Assembly (NCBI GenBank): GCA_012103325.1
Contig: WLWY01000005.1
Location: 186,001 to 250,000 of the forward strand
DNA from: Alphaproteobacteria bacterium
GTDB lineage: Bacteria > Pseudomonadota > Alphaproteobacteria > UBA8366 > GCA-2717185
Reading direction: 5' to 3'
DNA: 64,000 bases
Shown one piece after another: positions 24,750 through 34,490 of the stretch. How positions within the stretch are numbered: position 1 is the stretch's first letter; each line of letters begins with the position of its first letter. A program made the position numbers and the translations under genes. The notes beneath the pieces are model-generated. The model was not told the origin of the DNA and did not search any database. It was given only the letters and a program-made list of their open reading frames with translations.

Positions 24750-25196
24750 ATGAAGCTAATCATCATCATCGTTGTCGTTCTGGTGCTCGTGGCTGGAGGC
24801 GGCGCCGCAACGTGGTTCTTCGTGCTCGGCGACACGGAGACCGCGGAGGAAGAGGCGCCGCCCGCGGATCCGGTCTTTCTGGCCATGGAGACGTTGAGCG
24901 TCCACGTGATCCGCGACGGCGGCGTTCAGAAATACATCGTTCTCGATATCACGCTGGAGCTGCGCGACCTTCCTGCCAAGGCGCTGGCAGAGCTGAAGAT
25001 TCCCAAGCTGCGTGACGTGTTCATCAATGCACTGAACGAATACTTCACTAACCTGCCGTCGCTGAAAGCCGGCCTGAAGGTGCCGCATATCAAGAAGCGT
25101 TTGCTACGGCACAGCGAAAAAGCGCTTGGGAAAGATGCCGTCAAGGATGTATTGGTGCTGAGCTTATTCGAGCGTGACTGGAAGCCGACCAACTGA
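24750..25196 (+). CDS. FliL-family membrane protein
   Basis: 148 residues. A single N-terminal membrane segment (about 3-27, LIIIIVVVLVLVAGGGAATWFFV) is followed by an acidic linker and a periplasmic domain with the FliL pattern (LETLSVHV-like METLSVHVIRDGG, YIVLDITLELRD, LRDVFINALNEYF). FliL supports stator and basal-body function, but this copy is not in a flagellar operon; orphan FliL-like genes beside thiL occur in related alphaproteobacteria. Role here is inferred from family only. Confidence 0.75.
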   Translation: MKLIIIIVVVLVLVAGGGAATWFFVLGDTETAEEEAPPADPVFLAMETLSVHVIRDGGVQKYIVLDITLELRDLPAKALAELKIPKLRDVFINALNEYFTNLPSLKAGLKVPHIKKRLLRHSEKALGKDAVKDVLVLSLFERDWKPTN

Positions 25197-25252
25197 ATCG
25201 GTCGAATCGAGTTCGCGTTTCCGGCCGGCCCCCTCTGCTAGGATCCTTGTCG

Positions 25253-26458
25253 ATGTCAAATGCGGTAACGACCCGCCGCGATCCGACCCATAGGAACGTT
25301 TTTCTCCTGGCGGCCTGCCAGGGGCTGGCGATGAGCGGGTCCTCCATGCTGGCCGCCGTGGCGGCGCTCGCCGGCTATATGATCGCCGACGACAAAAGCC
25401 TGGCGACGCTGCCCGTTGCCTGTCAGTTCCTGGCGACGATGCTGAGCACGATACCGGCCTCGCTGATCATGCGGCGAATCGGTCGGCGTGCGGGCTTCAC
25501 GATCGGCCAGATGTTCGGCATGACAGGCGCGGCCATCGCGGGTTATGCAATCTATGATATTAATTTTCCCTTATTTATTGCAGGATCGTTTTGCATCGGC
25601 GTGCACAACGCGTTTTGGCAATACTACCGCTTCGCCGCCGCCGACACCGCGAGCGAAGCCTTCCGTGCCCGTTCGATCTCTTACGTTCTGGCCGGCGGAA
25701 TCGTTGCCGCGATCGTCGGCCCCGAGGTCGCCAAGCTCACCGTCGACCTCTTCGAGCCCGTAAAATTTGCCGGTAGTTACGCGGCCTTTGTGATCATCGT
25801 CCTGATCGCGATTTCGGTCCTGCAATTCATCGAAATCCCGACCGCTACAGCGAGCGAACGCCGCGACTCGGGCCGCCCCTTGGGCGAAATTGCACGGCAG
25901 CCGAAATTCGCCGTGGCCGTGCTGTCCTCTATGCTGGGATACGCCGTCATGGCGATGGTGATGACTGCCACGCCCCTGGCCATGGCGGTCTGCGGTCACG
26001 CCTTCAACGATACGGCGTTCGTAATCGAATGGCATATGCTGGGCATGTTCGCACCAAGCTTTTTCATGGGGCATCTGATAAGCCGCTTCGGCGCGTTGAA
26101 CATCATCATGATCGGCGTCGGCCTGATGATCGCATCGCTGCTGACCGGGCTGTCGGGGATATCGGTGGTGCAGTTCTGGGGCGCGCTGGTTCTGCTGGGG
26201 CTGGGTTGGAACTGTATGTTCGTCGGTGGAACGTCACTGCTGACGGAGACGTATCGCCCGGCGGAACGCGCGAAGGCGCAGGCGTTGAACGATTTCCTAG
26301 TGTTTACGGCGGTCGCGATCGGCAGTTTTTCGTCGGGGGCGATTCAGCATCAACTGGGCTGGGACTGGATTAATTTGGCGATGGTTCCGCCGATGCTGGT
26401 GGTATTCCTGGCGGTTATTTGGCTTCGATACATGCGGCGTCAGTCGGCAGCGGCATGA
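25253..26458 (+). CDS. Major facilitator superfamily transporter
   Basis: 401-residue inner-membrane protein with about 12 hydrophobic helices in two halves. The first-half loop between helices 2 and 3 reads MRRIGRRAGF, the MFS motif A position; the second half has HLISRFGALN at the equivalent place. No motif shows the substrate. ATG at 25253 was chosen over a TTG two codons upstream; AGGA lies nine bases before it. A 183-bp gap separates it from the pyrophosphatase gene. Confidence 0.85.
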   Translation: MSNAVTTRRDPTHRNVFLLAACQGLAMSGSSMLAAVAALAGYMIADDKSLATLPVACQFLATMLSTIPASLIMRRIGRRAGFTIGQMFGMTGAAIAGYAIYDINFPLFIAGSFCIGVHNAFWQYYRFAAADTASEAFRARSISYVLAGGIVAAIVGPEVAKLTVDLFEPVKFAGSYAAFVIIVLIAISVLQFIEIPTATASERRDSGRPLGEIARQPKFAVAVLSSMLGYAVMAMVMTATPLAMAVCGHAFNDTAFVIEWHMLGMFAPSFFMGHLISRFGALNIIMIGVGLMIASLLTGLSGISVVQFWGALVLLGLGWNCMFVGGTSLLTETYRPAERAKAQALNDFLVFTAVAIGSFSSGAIQHQLGWDWINLAMVPPMLVVFLAVIWLRYMRRQSAAA

Positions 26459-26641
26459 TCTACTTCTTTACTTGTCCATCGCATATGCGTTCATCGGTTG
26501 CGTTTCGGATAACGTTCTGGCATGTTCCCGCCGATTTTCGCCCGCCACCGAGCGTTTATGCAGGACCGGAAGGTTGATTTTGGGGCTGTGAGTTAGGCAG
26601 CGGACGTTGTTTCCTTAAAACAAGAACGGGATGGGTCGGTG

Positions 26642-28738
26642 ATGCTTTGGTTCGTCATTGCCTGTGGCGCTTTCGCGCTACTTTATGGAATTTACGCGAG
26701 TCGCGCGGTGCTCAGCGCGGATGCGGGTAACGAGCGCATGCAGGAAATTGCCAGCGCGGTGCAAGAAGGTGCGGCGGCCTATCTGAACCGGCAATACACG
26801 ACGATCGCGATCGTAGGCGTTGTCGTTGCGATTCTGATCTGGCTGTTCTTGGGCATGTTGTCCGCAATTGCCTTCGTAATCGGTGCGGTTCTGTCTGGGG
26901 CTGCCGGCTATATCGGCATGCATATTTCGGTTCGCGCCAATGTACGAACCGCCGAAGGCGCGCGCCAGAGCCTGGACAAGGGGTTGGACCTGGCATTCAA
27001 ATCCGGCGCGGTGACGGGCATGCTGGTTGCGGGTTTGGCGCTTCTGGCGATCGCGGTCTACTACGTTGTTCTGCTTCAGACTGGCACGACAGGACGCGAT
27101 CTGATCGGTCCGCTGGTCGCGCTGGGATTTGGTGCTTCGCTGATTTCCATTTTCGCCCGGTTGGGCGGTGGTATTTTCACCAAGGGTGCCGATGTCGGTG
27201 CTGACCTGGTCGGTAAGGTGGAAGCGGGCATTCCTGAAGACGATCCGCGCAACCCGGCGGTGATCGCGGACAATGTTGGCGATAATGTTGGCGATTGCGC
27301 CGGCATGGCCGCAGATTTGTTCGAGACCTACATCGTCTCGATGGTCGCAACCATGGTCCTGGGCCTGATCTTCTTCGAAGGCGCCCAGGCCGAGCAGTTC
27401 CTGCTCTATCCCATGATGATCGGCGGCGCCTGTATCATCGCTTCCGTTATTTCAACGTTCTTCGTGAAGTTGGGATCGAGCCAGAACATCATGGGCGCAC
27501 TGTATCGCGGCTTCATCGTTTGTGCGGTTCTTTCAGCGATCGCGCTGTATCCGATTACCGAGTGGGTTCTGGGGACCGAGACCAGCTTTACTGCGGATGG
27601 CAAGACCTTCACAGGTATGAGCCTGTTCTATTGCGGTTTGGTTGGACTGGCCCTGACCGGCCTGATCATTTGGGTGACCGAGTACTATACCTCAACGGAA
27701 TATCGCCCGGTGCGGGCCATCGCACTGGCTTCGGAAACGGGGCATGGCACCAACGTCATTCAGGGACTAGCGATCTCGCTTGAGGCAACGGCGGTTCCGG
27801 CACTGCTCATTTGTGCCGCGATCATAATAACGCATCTCCTGGCCGGGCTGGTGGGCATTGCCATTGCGGTAACTGCGATGCTGGCGATTGCCGGTATGGT
27901 CGTTGCTCTCGACGCCTACGGTCCTGTGACCGATAACGCTGGCGGCATCGCGGAAATGGCGGAGATGGACGAGGACGTGCGTAAAACCACCGATGCGCTC
28001 GACGCTGTCGGCAACACGACCAAGGCGGTGACCAAAGGCTATGCGATCGGGTCCGCTGGTTTGGGTGCGTTGGTACTGTTCGCGGCCTATACCCAGGACT
28101 TGCAGTACTTCATCGCCAATGCAAACGAGTTCACCTACTTCAAAGGCGTTGTTTTGGACTTCTCCTTGTCCAATCCGTTTGTCGTCGTGGGGCTTTTCGT
28201 TGGCGGCTTGCTGCCCTATCTGTTTGGGGCAATGGGCATGATGGCGGTCGGCCGCGCGGCGGGCTCTGTCGTGATCGAAGTCCGGCGCCAGTTCAGGGAA
28301 ATCCCGGGGATCATGGAAGGCACGGGCAAGCCTGAATACGGGACCTGTGTCGACTTGCTGACCAAGGCGGCGATCAAGGAAATGATCATTCCGTCGCTTC
28401 TACCGGTGTTGGCGCCGCTCGTCGTCTTTGGCGTCGTGCTGCTGATCGCGGGCAAGTCGGCGGCTTTTGCGGCTCTTGGCGCGATGTTGCTGGGTGTGAT
28501 CGTTACCGGCCTGTTCCTCGCGATTTCGATGACCGCCGGTGGCGGCGCTTGGGACAATGCCAAGAAATACATCGAGGACGGCAATCATGGCGGCAAAGGA
28601 TCGGAAGCGCATAAAGCGGCGGTGACTGGCGATACCGTTGGGGATCCTTACAAGGACACTGCCGGTCCGGCCGTGAACCCGATGATCAAGATCACCAATA
28701 TCGTTGCGCTATTGCTGCTGGCGATGCTCGCACACTAG
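26642..28738 (+). CDS. hppA: Proton-translocating inorganic pyrophosphatase, probably K+-independent
   Basis: 698-residue, about 16-helix membrane pump that uses PPi to move H+. The substrate loop is intact ([20 protein letters not shown], then [18 protein letters not shown]), and the second and third acidic motifs ([16 protein letters not shown] near 425 and [12 protein letters not shown] near 640) are present. The diagnostic position in [10 protein letters not shown] is lysine (K461); K+-dependent enzymes have alanine there, so K+ independence is predicted. The ATG at 26642 overlaps a GTG start one codon earlier. It converges on bamE. Confidence 0.95.
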   Translation: MLWFVIACGAFALLYGIYASRAVLSADAGNERMQEIASAVQEGAAAYLNRQYTTIAIVGVVVAILIWLFLGMLSAIAFVIGAVLSGAAGYIGMHISVRANVRTAEGARQSLDKGLDLAFKSGAVTGMLVAGLALLAIAVYYVVLLQTGTTGRDLIGPLVALGFGASLISIFARLGGGIFTKGADVGADLVGKVEAGIPEDDPRNPAVIADNVGDNVGDCAGMAADLFETYIVSMVATMVLGLIFFEGAQAEQFLLYPMMIGGACIIASVISTFFVKLGSSQNIMGALYRGFIVCAVLSAIALYPITEWVLGTETSFTADGKTFTGMSLFYCGLVGLALTGLIIWVTEYYTSTEYRPVRAIALASETGHGTNVIQGLAISLEATAVPALLICAAIIITHLLAGLVGIAIAVTAMLAIAGMVVALDAYGPVTDNAGGIAEMAEMDEDVRKTTDALDAVGNTTKAVTKGYAIGSAGLGALVLFAAYTQDLQYFIANANEFTYFKGVVLDFSLSNPFVVVGLFVGGLLPYLFGAMGMMAVGRAAGSVVIEVRRQFREIPGIMEGTGKPEYGTCVDLLTKAAIKEMIIPSLLPVLAPLVVFGVVLLIAGKSAAFAALGAMLLGVIVTGLFLAISMTAGGGAWDNAKKYIEDGNHGGKGSEAHKAAVTGDTVGDPYKDTAGPAVNPMIKITNIVALLLLAMLAH

Positions 28739-28747
28739 GCGGTAAGC

Positions 28748-29191
28748 CTAGTTGCGGCCGAAGCGGCCGAGGTTGCCGATGAGCTGGTCGAGGACCGAAA
28801 GGTCCTTGCCAGCGGTCGGGGTGGTGCGATCGACCATTTCGATCTGCCGAAGGTCATCTTTGGTATAGCGGTGAATGGCCTGAACGATATTGCTGTCGCT
28901 GAAATAAACGGCGATAACTTGCTGATCGATGATTTCTTCTTCGAGAAAGGCGAATTTTTCGGTTTTTCGGCTGATGTAGTACCAGACTTTGTCGTCGAAA
29001 GTGCCGAGCGTTGATGGTGTGCCGAGTATCTCCGCGACTTCGTCGCGATTTTGCTCACCGATCTTAATTTTTGCCATTTGTTCCTGTCGCGGCAAGTTTC
29101 CGCGAATCGCCACGCGCGGGGCGCAGGCGTTAACCAGAAGGGCCAGAGCCAGGGTGAGTGCGATGCCGGTTCGTTTGGTGCGCTGTGACAT
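28748..29191 (-). CDS. bamE: Outer-membrane assembly lipoprotein BamE (SmpA/OmlA family)
   Basis: 147-residue lipoprotein component of the BAM complex. The start ATG at 29191 places a proper lipoprotein signal at the N-terminus, with lipobox LVNAC (Cys23). The mature domain has the SmpA pattern: KIKIGEQNRDEVAEILGTPS, then WYYISRKTEKFAFLEEEIIDQQVIAVYF. A frame extension of 22 codons upstream would bury the signal and is rejected. It is divergent from the CBP3-type chaperone, a conserved neighbour pair in related genomes. Confidence 0.9.
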   Translation of the reverse strand: MSQRTKRTGIALTLALALLVNACAPRVAIRGNLPRQEQMAKIKIGEQNRDEVAEILGTPSTLGTFDDKVWYYISRKTEKFAFLEEEIIDQQVIAVYFSDSNIVQAIHRYTKDDLRQIEMVDRTTPTAGKDLSVLDQLIGNLGRFGRN

Positions 29192-29344
29192 TTTCAATAG
29201 TATCCGCGTTTCGGCGATTTCTCGGCGAAATTCGCACTTCATGATGACTCGTGTCAACGCCGCGAAGGCAGAGTATTATGGAGCCGTCATGATCCGTGCG
29301 CACGGATATCAAGTTGAACGGTCGCAAATAGGGAGCGGTTTGCC

Positions 29345-29896
29345 GTGAGCGGCTGGTCGATAAAGAAGCTGTTTGGCCGGTCGCCTTTCGATATCGCGGT
29401 TCGTCAATCCTATAATTCGACGGTAGCGCAGGCGCGCCAGCCCGGCTTCTATCGTGACTGGAAGGTGCCCGATACGGCGATCGGACGGTTCGACGTTATT
29501 GCGCTGCACGGCTTTCTGGTTCTTTACAGGCTTAAGGACGAAGGCGATGCGGAGAAGTTTGCCGAGGCCTATTCCGGCGCGATTTTCGATGATATGGACC
29601 GGAACCTGAGGGAAATGGGTGTCGGCGACCTTAGCGTCGGGAAAAAAGTCCGCAAGCTGGCGGAAGGGTTCTACGGCCGGGCGGCGGCCTACGAGAAAGC
29701 ACTGTCTGGAGGCGATGTCGATTTGCGCGATGCGCTTGAAAGAAACCTCTATGCCGAGACCGGGCCCGATGCGAATACGCTGTCGGACGTGGCTGATTAC
29801 GTTCGGCGGAACGTGAAGGTGCTGGCCGCGCAAGACCTCTCGGAAATGACCATGGGGCGTATCTTCTTTGCACCGCTTTGTAAGGGGGAAGATTGA
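29345..29896 (+). CDS. Ubiquinol-cytochrome c chaperone (CBP3 family)
   Basis: 183-residue protein of the ubiquinol_cyt_C_chap family, required for assembly of the bc1 complex. Recognisable blocks are ARQPGFYRDWKVPDTAIGRFDVIALHGFLVLYRL in outline and AEAYSGAIFDDMDRNLREMGVGDLSVGKKVRKLAEGFYGR in outline, both typical of the family. GTG start at 29345. Its stop overlaps the start of the DUF177 gene (TGATG), implying coupling. Confidence 0.9.
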   Translation: MSGWSIKKLFGRSPFDIAVRQSYNSTVAQARQPGFYRDWKVPDTAIGRFDVIALHGFLVLYRLKDEGDAEKFAEAYSGAIFDDMDRNLREMGVGDLSVGKKVRKLAEGFYGRAAAYEKALSGGDVDLRDALERNLYAETGPDANTLSDVADYVRRNVKVLAAQDLSEMTMGRIFFAPLCKGED

Positions 29897-30438
29897 TGGG
29901 GGCAGAAATAGTGCCCGAATTTTCCAAGGTTCTTCGCGTCGATGCATTCAATGACACAGCAAAACAACTGCGTCTTGAAGCCGGAGAACTGGAGCGAGCA
30001 GCGCTAGCGCGTCGTTTCGATCTGTTGTCAATCGACTCCCTGACTGCTGATCTGACGGCCGAGCGCATCAAAGGCGGAGATCTGGTTCGTGTGCGTGGCC
30101 GCCTTACGGCCACGATTGTGCTGGCCTGCGTGGTGACGGGTGAGCCGGTAGCGCAATCGATAGACGAGGTCGTGGATGAGCGTTTCGGGCCTCCTGGCGA
30201 AGCCGAGACCGAGGTGGCGTTCTCGTTCGATGAGGAAGATCCGCCTGAGCCGATTATCGACAATGAAATCGATTTGGGGGAGATTGTTGCCCAAAATCTT
30301 GGTGTCGTGATCGATCCCTATCCAAGAGCACCTGAGGCAAAGGTGCCGTGTCAGTATCAGGATGATGGCGAAGAGCCGCAGGAAACCTCGAAAAATCCGT
30401 TCGAGTCGCTTGCCGCTTTAAAGAAGACCGGAGATTAG
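29896..30438 (+). CDS. DUF177 / YceD family protein
   Basis: 180 residues. The family (Pfam DUF177) lies next to rpmF in most bacteria and has been tied to 23S rRNA or ribosome maturation in plants and bacteria. The core shows RLTATIVLACVVTGEPVAQSIDEVVDERF (in outline; the usual second Cys-x2-C metal-like pair is reduced) and an acidic EIDLGEIVAQNLGVVIDPYPRAP. ATG at 29896 overlaps the previous stop. rpmF follows 77 bases on. Confidence 0.88.
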   Translation: MGAEIVPEFSKVLRVDAFNDTAKQLRLEAGELERAALARRFDLLSIDSLTADLTAERIKGGDLVRVRGRLTATIVLACVVTGEPVAQSIDEVVDERFGPPGEAETEVAFSFDEEDPPEPIIDNEIDLGEIVAQNLGVVIDPYPRAPEAKVPCQYQDDGEEPQETSKNPFESLAALKKTGD

Positions 30439-30515
30439 CGTATGCTTGCTGTACCGCTGGTTTCTGTTTATGTAGACCCTCGTTTTTCGACCTTGATAGG
30501 TGAAAGAGTTAATCC

Positions 30516-30698
30516 ATGGCGGTTCCAAAGAGTAAAATATCAAAATCACGCCGGAATATGCGGCGGTCGCACGACTCGCTAAAGACGTCGGCGTCCATCG
30601 AATGCCCTAATTGCGGTGAACTTAAGCGCCCGCATCATGTATGCTCGGCGTGTGGCCATTATGATGGACGTGAGGTCGTAGAAGCCTCCACATTCTAA
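30516..30698 (+). CDS. rpmF: 50S ribosomal protein L32
   Basis: 60-residue ribosomal protein. It starts [19 protein letters not shown] and has the zinc ribbon CPNCGE...[15 protein letters not shown] (C-x2-C and C-x2-C). Preceded by AGGTGAAAGAG. Followed by plsX, the classic DUF177-rpmF-plsX-fabH order. Confidence 0.98.
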   Translation: MAVPKSKISKSRRNMRRSHDSLKTSASIECPNCGELKRPHHVCSACGHYDGREVVEASTF

Positions 30699-30733
30699 CG
30701 CGGCGTTATAAATATTAGGGGCAGGTAAAACAC

Positions 30734-31786
30734 GTGACGACGCCGATTATAATCGCGCTTGACGCTATGGGGGGAGATCGTGCCCCCCATGTCGTTGTGC
30801 GCGGCGCAGAGTTGGCGTGGGAACGCTATCCGGACGTTCAGTTCCTTATGTTCGGGGACGAGGCGAAAATCTCGCCTCTCCTCGCGAAATATGATGCGCT
30901 GTCGGCCATTACGACGTTGCGGCATTCAGACGGTGTCATCCTGAATGAGGACAAGCCGTCGACGGCATTACGGGGCGGCCGCAATTCGAGCATGCGGCAT
31001 GCTATCGATGCCGTCAGCGCGGGTGAGGCGAGTGCGGTCATTTCCGCGGGCAACACCGGCGCCCTGATGGCAATCGCCAAGTTCGTCCTAAAAACGCTTC
31101 CCGGCATCGACAGACCGGCGATTTGTGGATTTTTTCCGACTGCGCGTGGCGAAGCGGCGATGCTCGATCTCGGCGCGAATGTGCAGTGCAACGCCCAGAA
31201 TCTGGTTCAGTTTGCGGTTATGGGAGAAGTCTTCGCGCGCACGGTTCTTGGGCTGGACCGTCCGATCATTGGCCTGCTGAACGTTGGGGTTGAGGATTTG
31301 AAGGGGGTCGAAGAAGTCCGCGAGGCTGCGACGATCCTCCGTGCCATCGACCTGCCGATCGAATTCAAAGGTTTCATCGAAGGTACCGACATTGCGGCCG
31401 GCACCGTCGATGTCGTCGTGACGGATGGATTTACCGGCAACGTTGCGCTGAAGACGGCCGAAGGAATCGTACGGCTATATGCCGGTTTCCTGCGCGAAGC
31501 GTTTCGGAGCGATATCTTCTCGAAGATCGGTTACCTCTTTGCAAAGCGGCAGATCGAGAAGCTGCGGGAGCGAATCGATCCGCGTCAATATAACGGCGCG
31601 ATGCTTCTCGGGTTGAACGGTATCGTGGTGAAGAGCCACGGCGGGGCCGACGCGTTGGGCTTTGCGAATGCGATCGGTGTCGGGATCGATATGGCGCGGC
31701 ACGGTTTCATGGAAAAGATGACGCAGGATTTTGCCAGCCTTGGTACAGTCGAGGAAGCGCAACTGCGGGAAGCGGCTGGCCCCTGA
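30734..31786 (+). CDS. plsX: Phosphate acyltransferase PlsX
   Basis: 350-residue peripheral membrane enzyme converting acyl-ACP to acyl-phosphate for phospholipid synthesis. Landmarks are IALDAMGGDRAPHVVVRGA, SAGNTGALMAIAKFVL, GANVQCNAQNLVQFA, DVVVTDGFTGNVALKTAEG and GLNGIVVKSHGGAD. GTG start at 30734. fabH follows after 18 bases, probably in the same transcript. Confidence 0.97.
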   Translation: MTTPIIIALDAMGGDRAPHVVVRGAELAWERYPDVQFLMFGDEAKISPLLAKYDALSAITTLRHSDGVILNEDKPSTALRGGRNSSMRHAIDAVSAGEASAVISAGNTGALMAIAKFVLKTLPGIDRPAICGFFPTARGEAAMLDLGANVQCNAQNLVQFAVMGEVFARTVLGLDRPIIGLLNVGVEDLKGVEEVREAATILRAIDLPIEFKGFIEGTDIAAGTVDVVVTDGFTGNVALKTAEGIVRLYAGFLREAFRSDIFSKIGYLFAKRQIEKLRERIDPRQYNGAMLLGLNGIVVKSHGGADALGFANAIGVGIDMARHGFMEKMTQDFASLGTVEEAQLREAAGP

Positions 31787-31804
31787 AGGGGGCACGCGTA
31801 AAAC

Positions 31805-32857
31805 ATGCTTATGAAAGCGGACACAATTCATCAAGCAGGGTCGCAATACCCTGAAAGACATGTACTTTTAGAGCAGGAAGGCGCCGTTCGGAAATCGCTC
31901 GTCCTCGGCTGCGGAGGGTATCTTCCGGAACGCATCGTAACGAATGACGAGTTGGCGACACGAATCGACACCTCCGATGCATGGATTCGCAAGCGTACGG
32001 GCATTCGACAACGGCATATTGCCGCGGAGGGCGAACTCACCTCCGACCTGGCGGTTGCGGCGTGCCGGCCTGCGCTGGAGCGGGCAGGGATCGATGCGGA
32101 AGAAATCGACCTCATCGTTCTTGCGACATCGACACCGGATAATACGTTCCCCGCGACGGCGACCAAGGTGCAGGCGCAGCTGGGGATCAAGCGTGCAATC
32201 GCTTTCGACGTCCAGGCCGTGTGCTCCGGGTTCATTTACGCTTTGTCGGTTGCGGACAATATGATTCGACTTGGCCAGGCGCAGACCGCGCTGGTTGTCG
32301 GTGCAGAAGTCTTCAGTCGGATATTGGATTGGGAAGACCGCGGGACCTGCGTGCTGTTCGGCGACGGAGCCGGTGCCCTTGTGCTGCGTGGCGGGATGTC
32401 CGATGCCGGGTCTAGCGGCCGTGGCGTCCTCTCCACGCATCTGTTCACGGACGGTTCCCATTACGATTCGCTGTATGTCGATGGCGGTCCTTCGACGACG
32501 GGCAAATCGGGCTACCTTCGCATGGCAGGGCAAGAGGTGTACCGCCACGCCGTTCACAACATGGCCGAGGCGATTGAAATTGCGATAGAAGCAAACGGCC
32601 TGAGCCTATCCGATATCGATCTACTGGTGCCTCATCAGGCGAATATTCGCATCATCGAGAGCATTAGCCGCCGACTCGGGGTCGACAACGAAAAAGTCGT
32701 CATCACGGTGGGCTCACAGGCTAATACATCGGCGGCGACGATTCCGCTCGCTCTGACCAATGCACAAAACAATGATCGGATCCAGCCGGGGCACCTGGTT
32801 GCTCTGTCTGCCCTCGGCGGCGGGTTCGCCTGGGGATCGTCGTTGATCCGCTGGTAG
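31805..32857 (+). CDS. fabH: Beta-ketoacyl-ACP synthase III with N-terminal extension
   Basis: 350-residue enzyme starting fatty-acid chains from acetyl-CoA and malonyl-ACP. The catalytic triad is visible: Cys in [13 protein letters not shown], His in [10 protein letters not shown], Asn in [15 protein letters not shown]. Typical FabH starts about at the [20 protein letters not shown] strand; here an extra 27 residues precede it. No start codon is available closer than ATG 31805 or ATG 31811, so the extension appears real unless a non-canonical start is used. Position after plsX is standard. Confidence 0.95.
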   Translation: MLMKADTIHQAGSQYPERHVLLEQEGAVRKSLVLGCGGYLPERIVTNDELATRIDTSDAWIRKRTGIRQRHIAAEGELTSDLAVAACRPALERAGIDAEEIDLIVLATSTPDNTFPATATKVQAQLGIKRAIAFDVQAVCSGFIYALSVADNMIRLGQAQTALVVGAEVFSRILDWEDRGTCVLFGDGAGALVLRGGMSDAGSSGRGVLSTHLFTDGSHYDSLYVDGGPSTTGKSGYLRMAGQEVYRHAVHNMAEAIEIAIEANGLSLSDIDLLVPHQANIRIIESISRRLGVDNEKVVITVGSQANTSAATIPLALTNAQNNDRIQPGHLVALSALGGGFAWGSSLIRW

Positions 32858-32973
32858 AGCATCGGCGGACAAATTTAAGTCGAATATCATCAAGTTGGCC
32901 GATCCCTTTGGAATTGACGGCGTTCCCGATGGGCGGTACCGTTGGTCAAAAGATGGAAGAACAGGGGGACGGT

Positions 32974-33291
32974 ATGATGGGGAACACCGTAACGCGGGCT
33001 CAGTTGACAGAGGCCGTGTATCAGGAGGTAGGCCTGTCGCGGAACGAGTCGGCGGATTTGGTCGAGTCGATACTCGGTGAAGTCTCAAATGCGCTTGCGC
33101 GAGGGGAGATGGTCAAGATCTCGTCTTTCGGCAGTTTTGCTGTGCGGCAAAAAGGACGGCGCATCGGGCGCAACCCGAAGACAGGGCAGGAAGTCCCAAT
33201 TCTACCACGCCGGGTGCTTGTGTTCCGACCGAGCCATGTGCTCAAGAATCGGATCAACATGCATGGCGACAGGGCCTCTACCGGTACCTGA
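32974..33291 (+). CDS. ihfA: Integration host factor, alpha subunit
   Basis: 105-residue DNA-bending protein. The homology begins [31 protein letters not shown] and continues [30 protein letters not shown], the IHF beta-arm with its proline. The ATG at 32974 was chosen because GGGGGAC lies just before it and homology starts three residues later; earlier in-frame starts (32908) would add non-homologous sequence. It sits in the conserved plsX-fabH-ihfA-merR order. Confidence 0.95.
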   Translation: MMGNTVTRAQLTEAVYQEVGLSRNESADLVESILGEVSNALARGEMVKISSFGSFAVRQKGRRIGRNPKTGQEVPILPRRVLVFRPSHVLKNRINMHGDRASTGT

Positions 33292-33293
33292 CG

Positions 33294-33743
33294 ATGGCAA
33301 TTGGCGTTGAGCCAGAAGTCCGAAAGTCTGCCGAAAAATCGGCTGCGGCGTTTCGTACGATTAGCGAAGTCGGACGGGAACTCGACATACCGCAGCATGT
33401 GTTGCGGTTTTGGGAGTCCAAATTCTCGCAGGTAAAACCGCTCAAACGTGGCGGTGGGCGCCGGTACTACCGGCCCGAAGACATCCAACTGCTCCGGCGC
33501 ATCCGCGATCTTCTCTATACCGAAGGCTACACGATCCGAGGCGTGCAACGTCTCTTTCGTGAGGTCGGCGTAAAGAGCGTCCTGGACGGCGCCGGCAAGG
33601 TGCAGGAAGGCGATGTCGAAACGCAGGATGCGCAACAGCCGCATTCGGCGGACGAGAGTGCTGTTCCCGTCGCGCTGCGGGCGGAGCTGGAGGCGGTTAT
33701 GGCCGAGCTGGTTGCCCTGCGCCGCATGATCGACACCGAGTAA
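33294..33743 (+). CDS. MerR-family transcriptional regulator (conserved ihfA neighbour)
   Basis: 149 residues. A MerR-like winged helix lies at about 19-90 ([25 protein letters not shown], then [35 protein letters not shown]). The C-terminal part is short, acidic and helical (about 125-148), lacking a metal-binding loop. This protein is found next to ihfA in many alphaproteobacteria; its targets are not established. The start overlaps the ihfA region with a two-base gap. Confidence 0.92.
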   Translation: MAIGVEPEVRKSAEKSAAAFRTISEVGRELDIPQHVLRFWESKFSQVKPLKRGGGRRYYRPEDIQLLRRIRDLLYTEGYTIRGVQRLFREVGVKSVLDGAGKVQEGDVETQDAQQPHSADESAVPVALRAELEAVMAELVALRRMIDTE

Positions 33744-33788
33744 GCGCATTGCACCCAGACGCCGGCGGCGGTAGAGTGCGCGCCGTGT

Positions 33789-33865
33789 CGGAGCGTAGCG
33801 CAGCCTGGTAGCGCACTTCACTGGGGGTGAAGGGGTCGGAGGTTCGAATCCTCTCGCTCCGACCA
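33789..33865 (+). tRNA. tRNA-Pro (anticodon GGG)
   Basis: 77 bases fold into a full cloverleaf: acceptor CGGAGCG with CGCTCCG, D-arm with AGCCTGGTA, anticodon stem CTTCA/TGAAG around loop CTGGGGG (anticodon GGG), and T-arm GGAGG-TTCGAAT-CCTCT. CCA is encoded. It follows the merR gene and precedes a terminator. Confidence 0.97.
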
Positions 33866-33885
33866 GTTTTTTTGGGAAGCTATTG

Positions 33886-33912
33886 ACGCGATTCTTCGGA
33901 GTCGCGTTTTTT
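33886..33912 (+). terminator. Rho-independent terminator after tRNA-Pro
   Basis: Stem CGCGATTC with GAGTCGCG (one G-T pair) around a stable TTCG tetraloop, then TTTTTT. It lies 21 bases after the tRNA and ends that transcript. Confidence 0.85.
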
Positions 33913-33956
33913 CATGTCATACCCCATGCTTCGTCGGATCTGCGGAGCGAGATGGA

Positions 33957-34289
33957 ATGACCGATCGAAACACGAACCTTTTCGACGCAGTGCCCGAAAA
34001 CCGTTCGGATGAAGAATTTACGACACTGTTGGAGACCGGCCAGTTTAAGCTGGTGCGGATCGTCTCGACGGGACAAGCGACACCCGACGGCGAATGGTAC
34101 GACCAACCTGAGGCCGAATGGGTTGTCGTGTTACGGGGACGTGCGGGGCTGGTGTTCGAGGACGAACCGGGTGAGCATATCTTGGAAGAAGGCGATTTCA
34201 TCGATATTGCGCCGCGTCGGCGGCATCGCGTGAGTTGGACTGACGAAACCAAGCCGACCGTTTGGTTGGCTTTGCATTACAATAGCTAG
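33957..34289 (+). CDS. Cupin-domain protein
   Basis: 110-residue single-domain cupin. The beta-barrel motifs are [24 protein letters not shown] (motif 1, with fewer His than usual) and [16 protein letters not shown] (motif 2, with the conserved His). A metal-binding role is possible but the first motif lacks the HxH pair, so it may be structural or bind metal weakly. Resembles small cupins predicted to act on phosphomannose or unknown ligands. No operon partner. Confidence 0.85.
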   Translation: MTDRNTNLFDAVPENRSDEEFTTLLETGQFKLVRIVSTGQATPDGEWYDQPEAEWVVVLRGRAGLVFEDEPGEHILEEGDFIDIAPRRRHRVSWTDETKPTVWLALHYNS

Positions 34290-34380
34290 GAGCCTTTCCA
34301 ACAACTTCCCGAGGGCAAGCGGGCGACTTCACTGATTTGCGATTGGCATTGGCGTCCTTCCACACCTTATGATTGGGTAA

Positions 34381-34397
34381 CACGTTATGGGAACGTG
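34381..34397. promoter_or_regulatory. Operator-like palindrome before the lipoprotein gene
   Basis: CACGTT-ATGGG-AACGTG forms a perfect 6-bp dyad. It is nested in a longer imperfect stem (CCTTCCACAC near 34356 with GTGTGAAGG near 34394). It lies about 95-110 bases upstream of the DUF6279 lipoprotein ATG and could be an operator or an RNA hairpin. Confidence 0.35.
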
Positions 34398-34490
34398 TGA
34401 AGGAATGCTGATGTGCTCGGTCGACGATTTACATACGTTCGTTTGTCGCGGTGGCGAAACGATCTTATCCCGGTTGAAAATGGCGGCGCC

